A stretch of 64,000 nucleotides of DNA from JABDMH01 sp965222645 (GTDB lineage Bacteria > Bacteroidota > Bacteroidia > Chitinophagales > Saprospiraceae): the NCBI GenBank assembly GCA_965222645.1, contig OZ244968.1, forward strand, positions 2,790,001-2,854,000. Direction: 5' to 3'. Positions 45,960-57,159 of the stretch are shown here, piece after piece. A program made the position numbers and the translations under genes. Within the stretch, counting starts at the first letter, position 1. Each line of letters opens with the position of its first letter. The notes beneath the pieces are model-generated. The model saw nothing but the letters and a program-made list of their open reading frames with translations. It had not been told where the DNA came from and made no database searches.

Positions 45960-48041
45960 TCAGAATAGAATTGATTGTTCGTCGCCAATCTTGCTGCGTT
46001 TTCCATCTCGGTACAAAATACGGCCACGATATTTTACTGTTTGCTCACCGTCTTTATTTTGTAAAACATCCTCAAAGGATAGGGTGCCATCAAGATATTT
46101 AATCGGTTTGTATTTTGACCCATCAACGGCCCTAAATATCTCAATCCGGTAGTCATCACCGGGTATCGTATTTATTACCATCACTGATATTCCGTTTTCC
46201 ATTGTCGAGAGTGAGATTTCCGGTCGATAACTGACTCGCATGTCGTATGAGGTGAGCACCATCGTACTATGCTCTGTGCTGGACATCAACCCACCGTGAT
46301 CTACAGCTACTAATTGGTATGTGTATTTTGTATTTGACTTCAGGTTTTTATCCCAATAGATGGGCTGCATATCATCCGTAAAAACCTTGATCTCCTGTTG
46401 CTGACCGTGTTCTTCTGTACGGTATAAAACATGTCTTACTACATCACGGCTGGAGGAAGGCGTAATTCCCAAAAATATTCCTGCAGTATCTACTTTGTAA
46501 TTGTAGAATAATGCCGGGGCCGGAGGCACCTTATCTGGTCTTCGCACTTCCAGAACATCCGAGTACGGCCCAATATTCCCACCTTTATCCACTGCTGCTA
46601 CTTTATAATATCTAAACTGGGTAAGTTGGTGTGCGTTCACAGAATCTACATATACCCGCATCGGATGTTTTTCCTGATTTAATTTGATAAAATTTTTGCC
46701 TTTGTGATCGGCTGAATAGACAAAATACCCGATAATATCCTGGTCAGGTCCCTGTTCCCAGCTCAAAGTAATCAGACCGGTTGTATCTACCTCTGATTTT
46801 AATCCTTCAGGAGCTACAGGCGGTGTAATATCTTTCACATAAACCGTCGATTTTACTGATTGAGCTACATTGCCGGCTGTGTCTACGAGTACAAGATAAT
46901 AATCAGATACACCCTCTTTTACTTCACTGTCTACAATCGTTTTCTCAAAATTGTTTTCACTCTTGTAAACTACTTTGGTCCGATCTATCACATCGGATTT
47001 GTATACAAGGGCATGCATGATTTCGCGCATGTCCGGGTGATCCCAGTTGATCGTCACGGTGCCTATCTGCTCATTTAGAGAGGTCACCATTTTCTCTACT
47101 ATGGGAGGTGTCCGGTCTCTCCCTTTTGCAAGGACAATATTGGAGGGGGTCGACTCATCGCCAAAAGCATCGATACCCACGATGCGATAATAGAAGGGCT
47201 TGTAGTTTTCTACACTATCGGCAAAAACATTAAATTTTCTCTCTGCAAAATGATCACTTAAACCATGTGTATAAGGCAGATCATTGAGCCTGGTAAAATT
47301 TTCTCCATCTGCAGATCGCTCGATAAAATAGGATGTATACTTTTTATTATTCCCCTTTTTCTCCCATCTAATTTTTATCACTTCTTCCATTTCCTCTGCT
47401 TCGAAAATAATAGGACGGTCCTGATAAAAATCCTTGAAAGCAATGACGTGATCAAACTGGGTCGTATCACGTACAAATTCAACACGATAAGCATATTGCT
47501 TTTCGGGATCAATATTCTTATCTACATACCTAAGTCCCGAGGCATCCGCTACGAATGAGTGTAAATCTGATGCAAGCAAATCCATTTGATACCGTTGCTC
47601 AAAATAGGATCGCTTTTCTTCAGCGGCGAGGATATTTCCATCAAAATGGGTATTTTCCCAATCCCGGTGTATCGTCTGTAATGGAACAATTATTTCTTCT
47701 TTGGTCTGATCCCCTAAAAAATAGTCTTCCATTCTTTCCTCACTCCATGGCAAAATTAATTCTTCAATTATCTCATATCCCACCACTTCAGGAGCATTAA
47801 TATCCCGCCTACTAATTCGATATCCCTCTCGTATGCCATAAAACCACCACCCGGCGTCTGCCGGTGCCCACCTCAAAACGATAGAGTCTTCCTGATGCTT
47901 GGCAATTATCTTTATTTTTTGATCTGACATTTGGTCCAGACCAGGGATACTGTCGCTAATACCATATAGCTGACTACTCATGAAGAATAAAACTATGATT
48001 GGATATATTTTTCTCATTTCCTTTTGATTTTCTTTTCGCAT
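45960..48041 (-). CDS. secreted fibronectin type III protein of the surface cluster
   Basis: The protein has 693 residues with a signal peptide (internal ATG 48017, MRKIYPIIVLFFMSSQLYG; ATG 48041 lies 3 bp after the previous stop). An unclassified N-terminal domain (about 30-205) with many Trp/Tyr precedes four to five FN3-like domains from about 210. These are marked by repeating KIRWEKKG, TVTINWDHPD, ITLSWEQGPDQDIIGYFVYS and YYKVAAVDKGGNIGPYSD, separated by TPP/VPP linkers. No C-terminal type IX sorting signal is seen; it ends DEQSILF. It is the last large gene of the five-gene cluster. A role in binding or scaffolding at the cell surface is inferred. Confidence 0.88.
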   Translation of the reverse strand: MRKENQKEMRKIYPIIVLFFMSSQLYGISDSIPGLDQMSDQKIKIIAKHQEDSIVLRWAPADAGWWFYGIREGYRISRRDINAPEVVGYEIIEELILPWSEERMEDYFLGDQTKEEIIVPLQTIHRDWENTHFDGNILAAEEKRSYFEQRYQMDLLASDLHSFVADASGLRYVDKNIDPEKQYAYRVEFVRDTTQFDHVIAFKDFYQDRPIIFEAEEMEEVIKIRWEKKGNNKKYTSYFIERSADGENFTRLNDLPYTHGLSDHFAERKFNVFADSVENYKPFYYRIVGIDAFGDESTPSNIVLAKGRDRTPPIVEKMVTSLNEQIGTVTINWDHPDMREIMHALVYKSDVIDRTKVVYKSENNFEKTIVDSEVKEGVSDYYLVLVDTAGNVAQSVKSTVYVKDITPPVAPEGLKSEVDTTGLITLSWEQGPDQDIIGYFVYSADHKGKNFIKLNQEKHPMRVYVDSVNAHQLTQFRYYKVAAVDKGGNIGPYSDVLEVRRPDKVPPAPALFYNYKVDTAGIFLGITPSSSRDVVRHVLYRTEEHGQQQEIKVFTDDMQPIYWDKNLKSNTKYTYQLVAVDHGGLMSSTEHSTMVLTSYDMRVSYRPEISLSTMENGISVMVINTIPGDDYRIEIFRAVDGSKYKPIKYLDGTLSFEDVLQNKDGEQTVKYRGRILYRDGKRSKIGDEQSILF

Positions 48042-48044
48042 ACG

Positions 48045-51000
48045 TTAGTTATTGATTGTAAGGGTCGCCGTTGTTCCTTGCCGTTCAATGGTTTGACCGC
48101 CTTCCACAGGGCTTGTGTTGTAAATCACCTGCAGATAGTTTGGCTCGTACGAAATGCTAGGTAGCGTACTTGCATTATTTCCAAATGACACCATGTATAT
48201 GACATGATCATTTCGCCAGTTCAGAAGTGCATCGTAAGCTTGCCCCAGCGGAGTGCGTACCTCTGTCCGGGTACCTGTGCTACCTACTACTTTTGGTCCG
48301 CTGAATGTCAGAATCTCATTGGTAAATTGATCTGAATAATTTTCAGCAATGTTCAGGAGATTGTCAACATCTTCAAAAAGCTTTTGCCTTACATCATACC
48401 GGAAGTTTACCATCTCATCGACAATACTACCGCTTTGGATATCAAAATATGTATTGGTACTGGTGGGATTTCCAATCACACTCATAGTCAGGCCGGATAT
48501 CCACAGCGGACTCATGATTGCACTGTTGTGCGTAGTGAGATCGATCTCTACACCACCTTGTGCATAATTGCATCCGTTACCCAAATTGAGAAACGGGCAG
48601 AAAGCCACCGACTGCAATCTGTTTGACAGATTAACAATTAATGGGGTTACCCCTTCGAAAAGAGGACCTTCCAGCGGATCCAAAATCCGTACTCTTGGAG
48701 GTGTATAATATTCTCCAATACTTACTCCGTTGTCATCGCGCAATACGGTCTGTAGACCATCCAATTCAATTTCTTCGAAATGTTCTGAAAAATGGGAGAA
48801 TTCAATTTTATCATAGGCAGGACATAGCGTCGAAGTACATCCCTCTTGCCTACCTATATGTTCTACTGCCACTTGATCGAGTTTTTGCCTAATCGTGGGA
48901 TAGTCACCAGTGCCAAATACTACCATATGAAGCAGGGTTTCATTATTGCCTACTTCCCCGTATGGATTTATTGCTTCCCGCTCATACTCGATGGTGTAAT
49001 CATTGTAAACATCATATTGGTCACGGACTTGCTTACTCACTCCTTCACCAGTCATTGAGTATGTCCCGGCATAAATAAGATTGTCGCCTAGTCTAAATTC
49101 CTTCTGCCTCACAAGTTGCATGATATAGAATGTGGAGGGCTGCAATCCCGAGGGCAATGGGAAAACAGCTTTTCGGGCATAGATATCAGAAGTACTCAAT
49201 TGATACCTGCTCACTTCCGCCATGTCCGAAGCCCGCTTCACTACTACAAAGTACTGACACTCCCGGCCATTTTCATCTTCTATGTAAAATCTTTGGTCTC
49301 TGACATTATTAGAAAACTTAAAGATGCCGTCCTTAGCATTGAGAGCTACCATTTCCCTCTCAGAACCGGCTTGTGACCATTCGTCTTTCATGAAAAATCG
49401 TTGTCCCTTGATTGGATTGGAATGGGTGACGTTCTCAATATATGGATCCAGGGGTCCAGTCCAAAACCGCACGGTAGTATCCACCTCATAATCCTCCATA
49501 TACCGCCAGGCTCCATTCACTTTTTCTTTCACTTTGAGACGCAAACGCGTTTTCCATCGCTTTGGCGATCTGTCATAATCTGCAGCAGCCAGTGCAGCAT
49601 TCGGTACGTAAGTGATTTTCTTTTTGCTCTGAGAAATGCTCCAGTTGCCTGTGATACTAAGTGGATTATTTACAGTGGGCTCTACAGAGAACTCTTCGAT
49701 GACCGGAGCAAAAGTAATGAGAATCGTCTGTCCTGTAGAGGTAATCGAGGGAATCGTTGTCTCTGCGCTCTCAGGATGGTCTGGCATCGCAACTGGCATT
49801 GTAAATGTCACTTTGGGTTGCACAAGTGGATCGGCCGGATCGGAACGATCATAGTTTTCATCGGGATAAAATCGATCCACGATATCCAGGCTAAATCCCG
49901 TTGACTCGTAGGGATAACATCGATCTCCGGCAGAGACTTCTACTTGCGCATTCCCTTCTATCTTACCTCCCAAAATGCTATAATATATGCCCGCTCTTCC
50001 ATCGAACCAAAATGGATTTGGTCCCCCCATTTGCAGCATCATCCCCGCACCAAGATCCATGATGTGTACATCGACATTGATGGGGCCTATCTTTCCTCTG
50101 ATCCCAAGAGCCCCTTCAAGTCCTGCGTAGATCTGACCCAAGCCGTAAAATCCCGAGGCGCCGGGTGGATCGTAAGTCTTGCCATTGACCGAGCACTGGA
50201 AGTCTGAAAAATCGGCCAATAAGATATCGCCGCCCAAAGTAACATCCAGCTCAGCGTAGATTATTTTTTCAAATCCTACCTGGACACTCACACTGCTACC
50301 AAAGGCCAGCCCGGATGTAGTGCTTCCTCCCCGCTCTGCTCCTTCATCTACGCTGCCGGAAAAGCTACCGCTGTTATCTTCGTCAGCACCGCTACTACCC
50401 CGTTCGATGATCTGCTCAATCTCATCTGGGATTGGTGGCAGCTCGGCGGGTATTCCATTCCCCATCATAAAATAAGCAGTGGCACGGATTCCCGCCTCTC
50501 CGTTTACTTCATCTCCTCCATCGATCACGCTCATGAGATCAAAGGCCGCAGCTCCCGGACCAACAGCGGGATCGTAGGGATTGCCAAAATAGGCATGCCA
50601 GTATGTGCTGCCGTTGATCCGGCTTATATCCACGTTGCGCTGGCCCACCACATAATGATCTTTGTGAGCGATCAAGATGTCCTGATCAATCAGTTTGTAA
50701 GGCTGACCAGCCATATCTCCGTATAGGATGCCAGGTATCATATTGAGAAATACTTCTCCCGAAGATTCAAAGGCAACAAGTGTCTTGTCTGCTGATTCCC
50801 GGTCAAAAAAGAGGGTAATAAATCCGGAAAGCCAAAGACGGGATCCCATCCCTTCGCCTGAGGATGCAATGTCGAATGATATATCGGAATCGCCGTTGGA
50901 TTGTGCCGGCTGGGATGGAGCACCTCTACCCAAATAACTGTCCTGCAGTACATATACATAGCCCCCGAGGGATATCATATCGATGCCTTCAGCTTGTCCG

Positions 51001-54000
51001 TCATCTCCAGCAGCTGTCCACACGACATAAGCAGATGGATCGATGGCCACAAGCTGAGGCCGGATAATCGACAGACCTGCATTAAATTTAAGTGCCCTTC
51101 GACCATAATCATGCTGTGGACTTCCACCAAGTGATGCAGCAGACGAAGCGGGAATACTTATTCCATACGTATTTACCAGATCCTGGATTGTCTCATTTAC
51201 TCCTGGTATTGAGGACTGCTCATCTTCAACACCACTGAGTGAGCTGTGACCAGGTAAATCAGGAGGAATAAAGTTCCAGTAAATACCGCCACCAACTGCG
51301 TTGAGGACAATTGGTCCCATCTGGATTCCGGATTCCATTTCGATTCGCGCATCGGCATACCAACCAGCATGATATTCCTCGGTACCAAATGCATTTCCTC
51401 CTTCGGCGCTACCGAATTTGGCGAATCCGGCTGATAAATCCAATGTCAGCTGGCCATTTACATCGGCTATTATTCTACCATAATACCCCGTTTGGGTATC
51501 ATCATTTACATAGCACAATGCACCCACCATTTTAAACATTTGCAGATCACAGGCCAGGCGTGCGCAATTAAAATCAAGTCCATCCAGCTTGAATCCCGTT
51601 CTTCCATCTGCCCCTTCGGTAATCGCAGTGCGTAGCGTCAACCCTGCTCCAGCGGCAAATCCCTCGCTCCCACTTGCAAAGGCGATATCGACAGTAAAGG
51701 ACAGGGCTGGAGCTCCATTCTCGAGAGAAATTCCAAAATTACCGAGCCTGACGGGGAAGCCGTTCATGCGGTTTTCATCTTCCATTGGCTCGGCACCTTC
51801 AGAATTGTCTGCTGGGGTGAGGCTTGTATTTGATGATCCATATGAGCGATCCGTCTGATCACCACCGGTGGAGTATTCATTCTTAAGATCGTCGAAGAGC
51901 TGAGCAAAATCGAAATCCACAGGATCTACCACACATCCCTCTGATGACAGGAGCCCCACACCTATGGTGGTTCCCATGTCGTCAGGATCCTCTTCTTGCA
52001 TCACAAACCCTTTCACTGTATTGTATTTCATCTGAAAGTCTGCAGCTGGAATGATAAATTCGCCTCCTGCATTTTCACCTAAAAATTGACCCACGTCTAT
52101 TCCCAGGTTGCCTTTTAAAAAGACCTCCATATGTGTATTTTCCTCCCCGGGAGCGATCTGCACACCGAGATAGCTGCTGGCACATAAGGTAGCGGTGGCC
52201 CCCATAATTGGAAGTTCCAGTGTTTCATCCTGCTGCGGCCGCACGACTGCATCAAATTGATAAAAACTGTCAATACTTGACCCTTGTTGCCTGGTTATCG
52301 CAGCTTCATAGGCGAGAAACTGATCCTGATTCAGATTGTCTCCAGCTTTTTGGAATATTGGAGCGCCAAATTGGCCGAGCATTTGACCACCGTCAAAAGT
52401 ATTCTGAACTATACTTAAGGAAAATTCATCGATAGACATCCCCCAGCCTTTGATGTTGCCCTGGGAAAAAGGGAGGATATTACTTGCTACAAAATCAAGT
52501 GACAAACTAGGATCTATCAAGAGATGTTGAATGGCAATTTCCGTGCGTTGAGAAGGATCTTGCATAAACCTGATGGGTGGACGCACTGCTAATTCCTTTA
52601 GATGAAAACCCTGCCAGGCTTCCTCCATCCCAGGAATGTCGAATGTAAAATCTTCGTGAAATTCGATGCCTGCAGGATTTTCGACGGCAGACAAATCCAG
52701 CGTCGCTTCATGCACCGTAAAACCCCAGCCATCCAGACCTTTAATTTGGAAATCATCCATAGAGAGGGCCAGTAGCAAATTGCTCCCCTGTCCATTTCCA
52801 TATTCGTTTTGTTCGCCTGAGCGTTCATAGTTCAAATTGAAATAGCCATTCACTTGCTGCCCCTGTACGACCTGGCCATCGAGCTCTTTGGTCAACAGGT
52901 TTTCCGGAAAAGCAACACTACCAGAAATGTTGATGGCTTTAAATCCATTGCAGTCTATCTGTAAGCACGTAGGAAGAGCATTCTGGTCTTCTTGAGAAAA
53001 TCCAGTGACAGTATTTCCAGTCACAGGGCCTCCTCTCAGCGTGAGTACAAGATCGCCATCAATGGGTATCTCCCTATCACCCGGCAGTGAAAAAATCATT
53101 TCGCCCGGGAATCCATCCGGAGCAATACAGATATTTGAAGCACCAATGCCAAACGTGGCATTGGCACCGAGGCTTGGGAAGCTGAATATCTGGATAAAGT
53201 CAAAATCATTGCTTATGGGTGTCACATGAAAGTCAGTGATAGCTGTTGTGATCGAATTTCCACCCATATTGAGAGAGATTCCAAACGGAATCCCAATAGA
53301 GCCACCGGTGGCTATTTGAGAAACCATGTACCCGGCCTGGACCATTTCAGAAAAATTTTGCAACATCGTACCATCCGTATTATCTCCGGCGAGGTAATCA
53401 GCCACATCTCCCAAAATTTGTGGAAAGTTGGATTCCTCGATGCCCTCGACATCTCCATCCAATGCCTGCCCATCACTATTGAGCTGGACATTAGTAAAGG
53501 AAACATTGACTTTTACACTATTTAAGAATTCGAGCGTGACCTTACCGGTACCACTGATAAGTCCTCCTGATTCCTGATCTACCTGCACAACGTCTACCAG
53601 GAAATTGCCCATTGTAAACTGAGTGACGCCTGCCGGACTCGGATGTGGCGAAGTATTCTCTGGTAATGATGGGGCACACCGGTCGCCACAAGCGGATGTG
53701 TTTTGCACCAGATCAGATGCCGACTGGCCCCAGTGAAAAATATTTACATTGCTAAAGCCGTCATCAACCAACGCCTCTCCAGTGTTATCTACTGCCTGAA
53801 TAATGGCAGCATACCGGTTGTTGATTTCGAATAAATTAAAATTTTGAGCTGTCGTCTGCAGGGTGTAATCAAAACCACTCAAATCAGAGACTTCAAACAG
53901 TAGTCCTTGCTGGGAAATGAGTCGTGAGCGGACAGACGCTGGGTTTTCGTCTTCATTGAGTTGAGCTACGCGCAGAGTATAGGTGTAGCGATTGGATCCA

Positions 54001-57000
54001 TCCTGGTCGTCAAAGCCTGCATCCCATGTAAAATTTAGCTGTTCTTCTATGGCGATGTCGGAGCCATCAACGGGAGCGATTAGATCCACCTCACTCGAAT
54101 GGTAATAAATATTGACTTCATCCACACCAAAATGGTAGCGTTCGCCCGACTCCATTTTGGTGGCCGTAATTTCGATGCCGGTCTGGAAGGCCTCCATATT
54201 GCTCGGATTTACACGGACATCAAAGGTGAGTTTGGGTACTCCATTGTACACCTCAAGTCTGGATCCGCTAAAGGTGACCAGTGCATCTGCATTAATATTT
54301 GCCGGATCCGACTCTACAACGGGAGCTTCGGCAAAATACCCGATATCCCTGAACACATCTTCACCGTATTGGGCGGCCTCAGCCACCAACTCCGTAAATA
54401 GATTTTGCATATTGGAAAGATCCAACTCCTGGCAGTTGACCGCTGCGGTTGCATTACTGCCAAAATAAGTACCTGTGCCATCATTGACATCTTCCTCAAA
54501 AAGGAAGCCTCGGATGCTGTTGTATTTCAGTTGGTAGTCGGCTAAATTGAAGGAAGACTGACCTGCAATATTCTCCAGATCGGCTCCGATATTTACGTCG
54601 AGACCTCCCTTTAGAAATACCTCCACCTGTCTTTCCTCCTCAATAGGTGAAAATCTCATAGCCAGATATGAGCTGTTGCATATAGTGGCCATAGCCTGAG
54701 ACAGGGGTATCTCGATGTTGTCATTGGGTACGACAACGGCAGTGAGGTCGTAATTAAAGCCATCTTCCTGCTGGGAGATGTCGGTCTGGTCTATCTGAGA
54801 TTCATCTATGGCTGCGTGATAAAGCAGGTACTGATCAGGGCTAAACACAGGTGACCCGAATTTGCCGTACATCCTGGCAAAGTTGAAATGATTTTGAGTG
54901 ATTTTTAGATCCAAACCATCAATGGACATGCCCCATCCCTTGAAAGAACCTCTTTCAAAAGGCAGTACATTTTCAGCCGTAATATCCGCACTTAAGGTAC
55001 CACCTGCATCAAATAATACATTGGTGGCATCGGCATATGAGCGTTCCCCTCCTTGATTGTAGGATTTTGGTGATTTAATTTTTAGCCGTCTCAGAAAGAA
55101 GCCATTCCATAGCTCGAGCTGTGCTTCTGTTTCAAAACTGTGGCCCGATGGAAATAATAACCCTTCGGGATTGTCCTGACTGGAAAGATCAAGAACACCC
55201 TCCTCCAATTCAAAGCCCCAACCTGTCAATCCCCTGATTTGAAATGGATCCATATGTATACCGGCGATAAAATCGGTCTTGGGTAGTTCTTCCGTCCCAT
55301 CAATGGGCACGTTGCTATCGTCGGCCCTTCGTTCATAATTGGCAGAAAATGCGACCCGTACCTGTTCTCCGGGCACTATCTCTCCGTCTTCCCCCTCTTT
55401 GAGTAGGATGCTATTGGGCATATCGATGACTCCGGAAAGAGCAAAGGATTTGAATCCTTCACAATCCATTTCCAAATGACAAGGTATTTGGTTTTCCAGA
55501 CTAAAAGATTCAGTGCCATCGGGTAATCCTCCCGAAAAATGCAAAACCATTCCGCCATCAAGGGGAAGTGCGACATCATTTTGAAGATTAAAGATAAACT
55601 CCCTACCAAATCCATCAGGTGAAACGCATACATCGGTGGCTGCCAATGCGATGGCGGCATCTTCACCAAGTGAGGGAAATTCAAAAATACTGACCATATC
55701 TATGTCCGAAGAATTGACACCCAGCTCAAATCCCACAATGGCCAAGGTAAAATTTTGACCACCGATTTGTTGCTTGGTACCAAAGGGTAGCGAAACAGGA
55801 AGACCCATCGCCACATCCAGCATAACCTGAGCACTGTAGATAGCGCTGGTGATATTTTGAATCCGATCCTGACTAATGGGTAAACCGGACACCAGTGTGG
55901 TACCCAGCCATGCAAAAATATTGAGGCCGTGAGGTCCCTCTACTGCCCTTACCGTGCCTGAAATAGCCTGACCAGAAGCATTGAGTAATACATTTTGAAA
56001 GAGCACCTGGATTCTGATATTCAAAAAATCAATGTAGACTTCTCCGCTGCCGGAACGTCCCACCCCGGAAGTACTGACGTCGTAATCGGCATAGTCAACC
56101 GTAAAGTTTCCCATTTGAAAGGAAGGGAAAAGAGCTGCATAGAGATCGGAATTTTCCGCATCGGTATCTGTCGGAGTTTCTGGCTGGCATTTGGCAAGGC
56201 AGTCCAGGAGATTCTGATCTTCTGCATCATCTGAACCATCTCCATCGCCATCAAAGCTGGCATCACTAATGCCGTAGGTAAACGTGTGGATATTGCTATA
56301 GCCCTCGTTGTTCAGAATTTCTCTACCGGCCGACAGGCTGGTGGCCTTTACTCTTGCAGCATAGGTCCTGCCCGGTTGCATGGCTGGCAATCCAAGATTT
56401 ACGTCGTACATGAAAGTCTGCATGCTCAATCCACTCTCTTGCCAACACACAGGCAATGATCCCATCTCAAAAATCTCGATCAGTGACTCCTCCTCTGCAA
56501 TCAAATCATCTAACTCAATGATCTTTAGATCATAGGTGAGGTCCTGGATCATGGAGGCGTCGCTGAGATTGACATTCCATTGAAATTGGACGGGTGCTTC
56601 AACTGGCACTTCAGATTCGTTAAATGGAAATATCAGGGTGACGTCTCCCTCAGTTACAGAAAACGGCTCCGAGCATGACAGTGGATTTAGAAATATTTTT
56701 TCGGTGGGATTGTTAAGGGAAACTAATTCGACACAAAGCTGGTACTCACCTTCAGGCAGTGCAGCGGTTAAGGCACTGACAGGATCGCTTGGAATGGGAT
56801 CTGAGGACTCCACAAAATCGGGGTAAAGATTTTGATATTTGGGTTCCAGGTCATCAAATGTCAAAGTGGCCACACTATAAGGTGCAATGGTAAATCCTTC
56901 GGGCGGTCTGTATTCATCGGCGATTTTTATATAAAATCCCGTGGAAATATTTTGGAGTTGGATAGAGACAAAATAATTAAATGAGGCATCCGAATTATTT

Positions 57001-57155
57001 ACAACTGTCACCAGTAGGCCGTTGCGCTGACCAAACCAATCGCCATAGGTCGTCGGATATGGTTCGAATACTGTGATCGAGGCCTCGAGCGGAATCTGGG
57101 CGTTAATTCGCACTGCACAAACGATCAAAAAAAGCAGGATTATTTTTGTTCTCAT
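48045..57155 (-). CDS. giant exported protein, 3036 residues, with tandem duplication
   Basis: The signal peptide is about 1-19 (ends VRINA). After an N-terminal beta domain (20-170) come two homologous units at about 172-1022 and 1023-1872. Each opens with an FN3-like domain (FNESEVPVEAPVQFQWN; PVDGSDIAIEEQLNFTWD), then a CxxxC pair, FQMGNF/FTMGNF, (V/I)C(V/I)(S/A)PDGF, two GWG motifs (GWGFELEEGVLDLS, GWGMSIDGLDLKI) and C(N/A)SSYL. Residues 1873-2500 are Gly-rich beta structure. Further beta domains run to the end (TATLTINN), with no type IX sorting domain recognised. Stop and start spacing to neighbours is 3-4 bp. I do not recognise the function; a surface scaffold or translocated fibre is inferred. 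Confidence 0.9.
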   Translation of the reverse strand: MRTKIILLFLIVCAVRINAQIPLEASITVFEPYPTTYGDWFGQRNGLLVTVVNNSDASFNYFVSIQLQNISTGFYIKIADEYRPPEGFTIAPYSVATLTFDDLEPKYQNLYPDFVESSDPIPSDPVSALTAALPEGEYQLCVELVSLNNPTEKIFLNPLSCSEPFSVTEGDVTLIFPFNESEVPVEAPVQFQWNVNLSDASMIQDLTYDLKIIELDDLIAEEESLIEIFEMGSLPVCWQESGLSMQTFMYDVNLGLPAMQPGRTYAARVKATSLSAGREILNNEGYSNIHTFTYGISDASFDGDGDGSDDAEDQNLLDCLAKCQPETPTDTDAENSDLYAALFPSFQMGNFTVDYADYDVSTSGVGRSGSGEVYIDFLNIRIQVLFQNVLLNASGQAISGTVRAVEGPHGLNIFAWLGTTLVSGLPISQDRIQNITSAIYSAQVMLDVAMGLPVSLPFGTKQQIGGQNFTLAIVGFELGVNSSDIDMVSIFEFPSLGEDAAIALAATDVCVSPDGFGREFIFNLQNDVALPLDGGMVLHFSGGLPDGTESFSLENQIPCHLEMDCEGFKSFALSGVIDMPNSILLKEGEDGEIVPGEQVRVAFSANYERRADDSNVPIDGTEELPKTDFIAGIHMDPFQIRGLTGWGFELEEGVLDLSSQDNPEGLLFPSGHSFETEAQLELWNGFFLRRLKIKSPKSYNQGGERSYADATNVLFDAGGTLSADITAENVLPFERGSFKGWGMSIDGLDLKITQNHFNFARMYGKFGSPVFSPDQYLLYHAAIDESQIDQTDISQQEDGFNYDLTAVVVPNDNIEIPLSQAMATICNSSYLAMRFSPIEEERQVEVFLKGGLDVNIGADLENIAGQSSFNLADYQLKYNSIRGFLFEEDVNDGTGTYFGSNATAAVNCQELDLSNMQNLFTELVAEAAQYGEDVFRDIGYFAEAPVVESDPANINADALVTFSGSRLEVYNGVPKLTFDVRVNPSNMEAFQTGIEITATKMESGERYHFGVDEVNIYYHSSEVDLIAPVDGSDIAIEEQLNFTWDAGFDDQDGSNRYTYTLRVAQLNEDENPASVRSRLISQQGLLFEVSDLSGFDYTLQTTAQNFNLFEINNRYAAIIQAVDNTGEALVDDGFSNVNIFHWGQSASDLVQNTSACGDRCAPSLPENTSPHPSPAGVTQFTMGNFLVDVVQVDQESGGLISGTGKVTLEFLNSVKVNVSFTNVQLNSDGQALDGDVEGIEESNFPQILGDVADYLAGDNTDGTMLQNFSEMVQAGYMVSQIATGGSIGIPFGISLNMGGNSITTAITDFHVTPISNDFDFIQIFSFPSLGANATFGIGASNICIAPDGFPGEMIFSLPGDREIPIDGDLVLTLRGGPVTGNTVTGFSQEDQNALPTCLQIDCNGFKAINISGSVAFPENLLTKELDGQVVQGQQVNGYFNLNYERSGEQNEYGNGQGSNLLLALSMDDFQIKGLDGWGFTVHEATLDLSAVENPAGIEFHEDFTFDIPGMEEAWQGFHLKELAVRPPIRFMQDPSQRTEIAIQHLLIDPSLSLDFVASNILPFSQGNIKGWGMSIDEFSLSIVQNTFDGGQMLGQFGAPIFQKAGDNLNQDQFLAYEAAITRQQGSSIDSFYQFDAVVRPQQDETLELPIMGATATLCASSYLGVQIAPGEENTHMEVFLKGNLGIDVGQFLGENAGGEFIIPAADFQMKYNTVKGFVMQEEDPDDMGTTIGVGLLSSEGCVVDPVDFDFAQLFDDLKNEYSTGGDQTDRSYGSSNTSLTPADNSEGAEPMEDENRMNGFPVRLGNFGISLENGAPALSFTVDIAFASGSEGFAAGAGLTLRTAITEGADGRTGFKLDGLDFNCARLACDLQMFKMVGALCYVNDDTQTGYYGRIIADVNGQLTLDLSAGFAKFGSAEGGNAFGTEEYHAGWYADARIEMESGIQMGPIVLNAVGGGIYWNFIPPDLPGHSSLSGVEDEQSSIPGVNETIQDLVNTYGISIPASSAASLGGSPQHDYGRRALKFNAGLSIIRPQLVAIDPSAYVVWTAAGDDGQAEGIDMISLGGYVYVLQDSYLGRGAPSQPAQSNGDSDISFDIASSGEGMGSRLWLSGFITLFFDRESADKTLVAFESSGEVFLNMIPGILYGDMAGQPYKLIDQDILIAHKDHYVVGQRNVDISRINGSTYWHAYFGNPYDPAVGPGAAAFDLMSVIDGGDEVNGEAGIRATAYFMMGNGIPAELPPIPDEIEQIIERGSSGADEDNSGSFSGSVDEGAERGGSTTSGLAFGSSVSVQVGFEKIIYAELDVTLGGDILLADFSDFQCSVNGKTYDPPGASGFYGLGQIYAGLEGALGIRGKIGPINVDVHIMDLGAGMMLQMGGPNPFWFDGRAGIYYSILGGKIEGNAQVEVSAGDRCYPYESTGFSLDIVDRFYPDENYDRSDPADPLVQPKVTFTMPVAMPDHPESAETTIPSITSTGQTILITFAPVIEEFSVEPTVNNPLSITGNWSISQSKKKITYVPNAALAAADYDRSPKRWKTRLRLKVKEKVNGAWRYMEDYEVDTTVRFWTGPLDPYIENVTHSNPIKGQRFFMKDEWSQAGSEREMVALNAKDGIFKFSNNVRDQRFYIEDENGRECQYFVVVKRASDMAEVSRYQLSTSDIYARKAVFPLPSGLQPSTFYIMQLVRQKEFRLGDNLIYAGTYSMTGEGVSKQVRDQYDVYNDYTIEYEREAINPYGEVGNNETLLHMVVFGTGDYPTIRQKLDQVAVEHIGRQEGCTSTLCPAYDKIEFSHFSEHFEEIELDGLQTVLRDDNGVSIGEYYTPPRVRILDPLEGPLFEGVTPLIVNLSNRLQSVAFCPFLNLGNGCNYAQGGVEIDLTTHNSAIMSPLWISGLTMSVIGNPTSTNTYFDIQSGSIVDEMVNFRYDVRQKLFEDVDNLLNIAENYSDQFTNEILTFSGPKVVGSTGTRTEVRTPLGQAYDALLNWRNDHVIYMVSFGNNASTLPSISYEPNYLQVIYNTSPVEGGQTIERQGTTATLTINN
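51540..56642 (-). repeat. tandem duplication inside the giant gene, two units of about 2.5 kb
   Basis: Unit 1 is about 56642-54090 and unit 2 about 54089-51540. Matching landmarks are offset by 830-850 residues: PDGF motifs near 510 and 1342, first GWG near 638 and 1473, second GWG near 737 and 1567, C(N/A)SSYL near 825 and 1655. Similarity is clear in protein but largely eroded in DNA, so the duplication is old. Boundaries are approximate. Confidence 0.85.
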
Positions 57156-57159
57156 TTGA

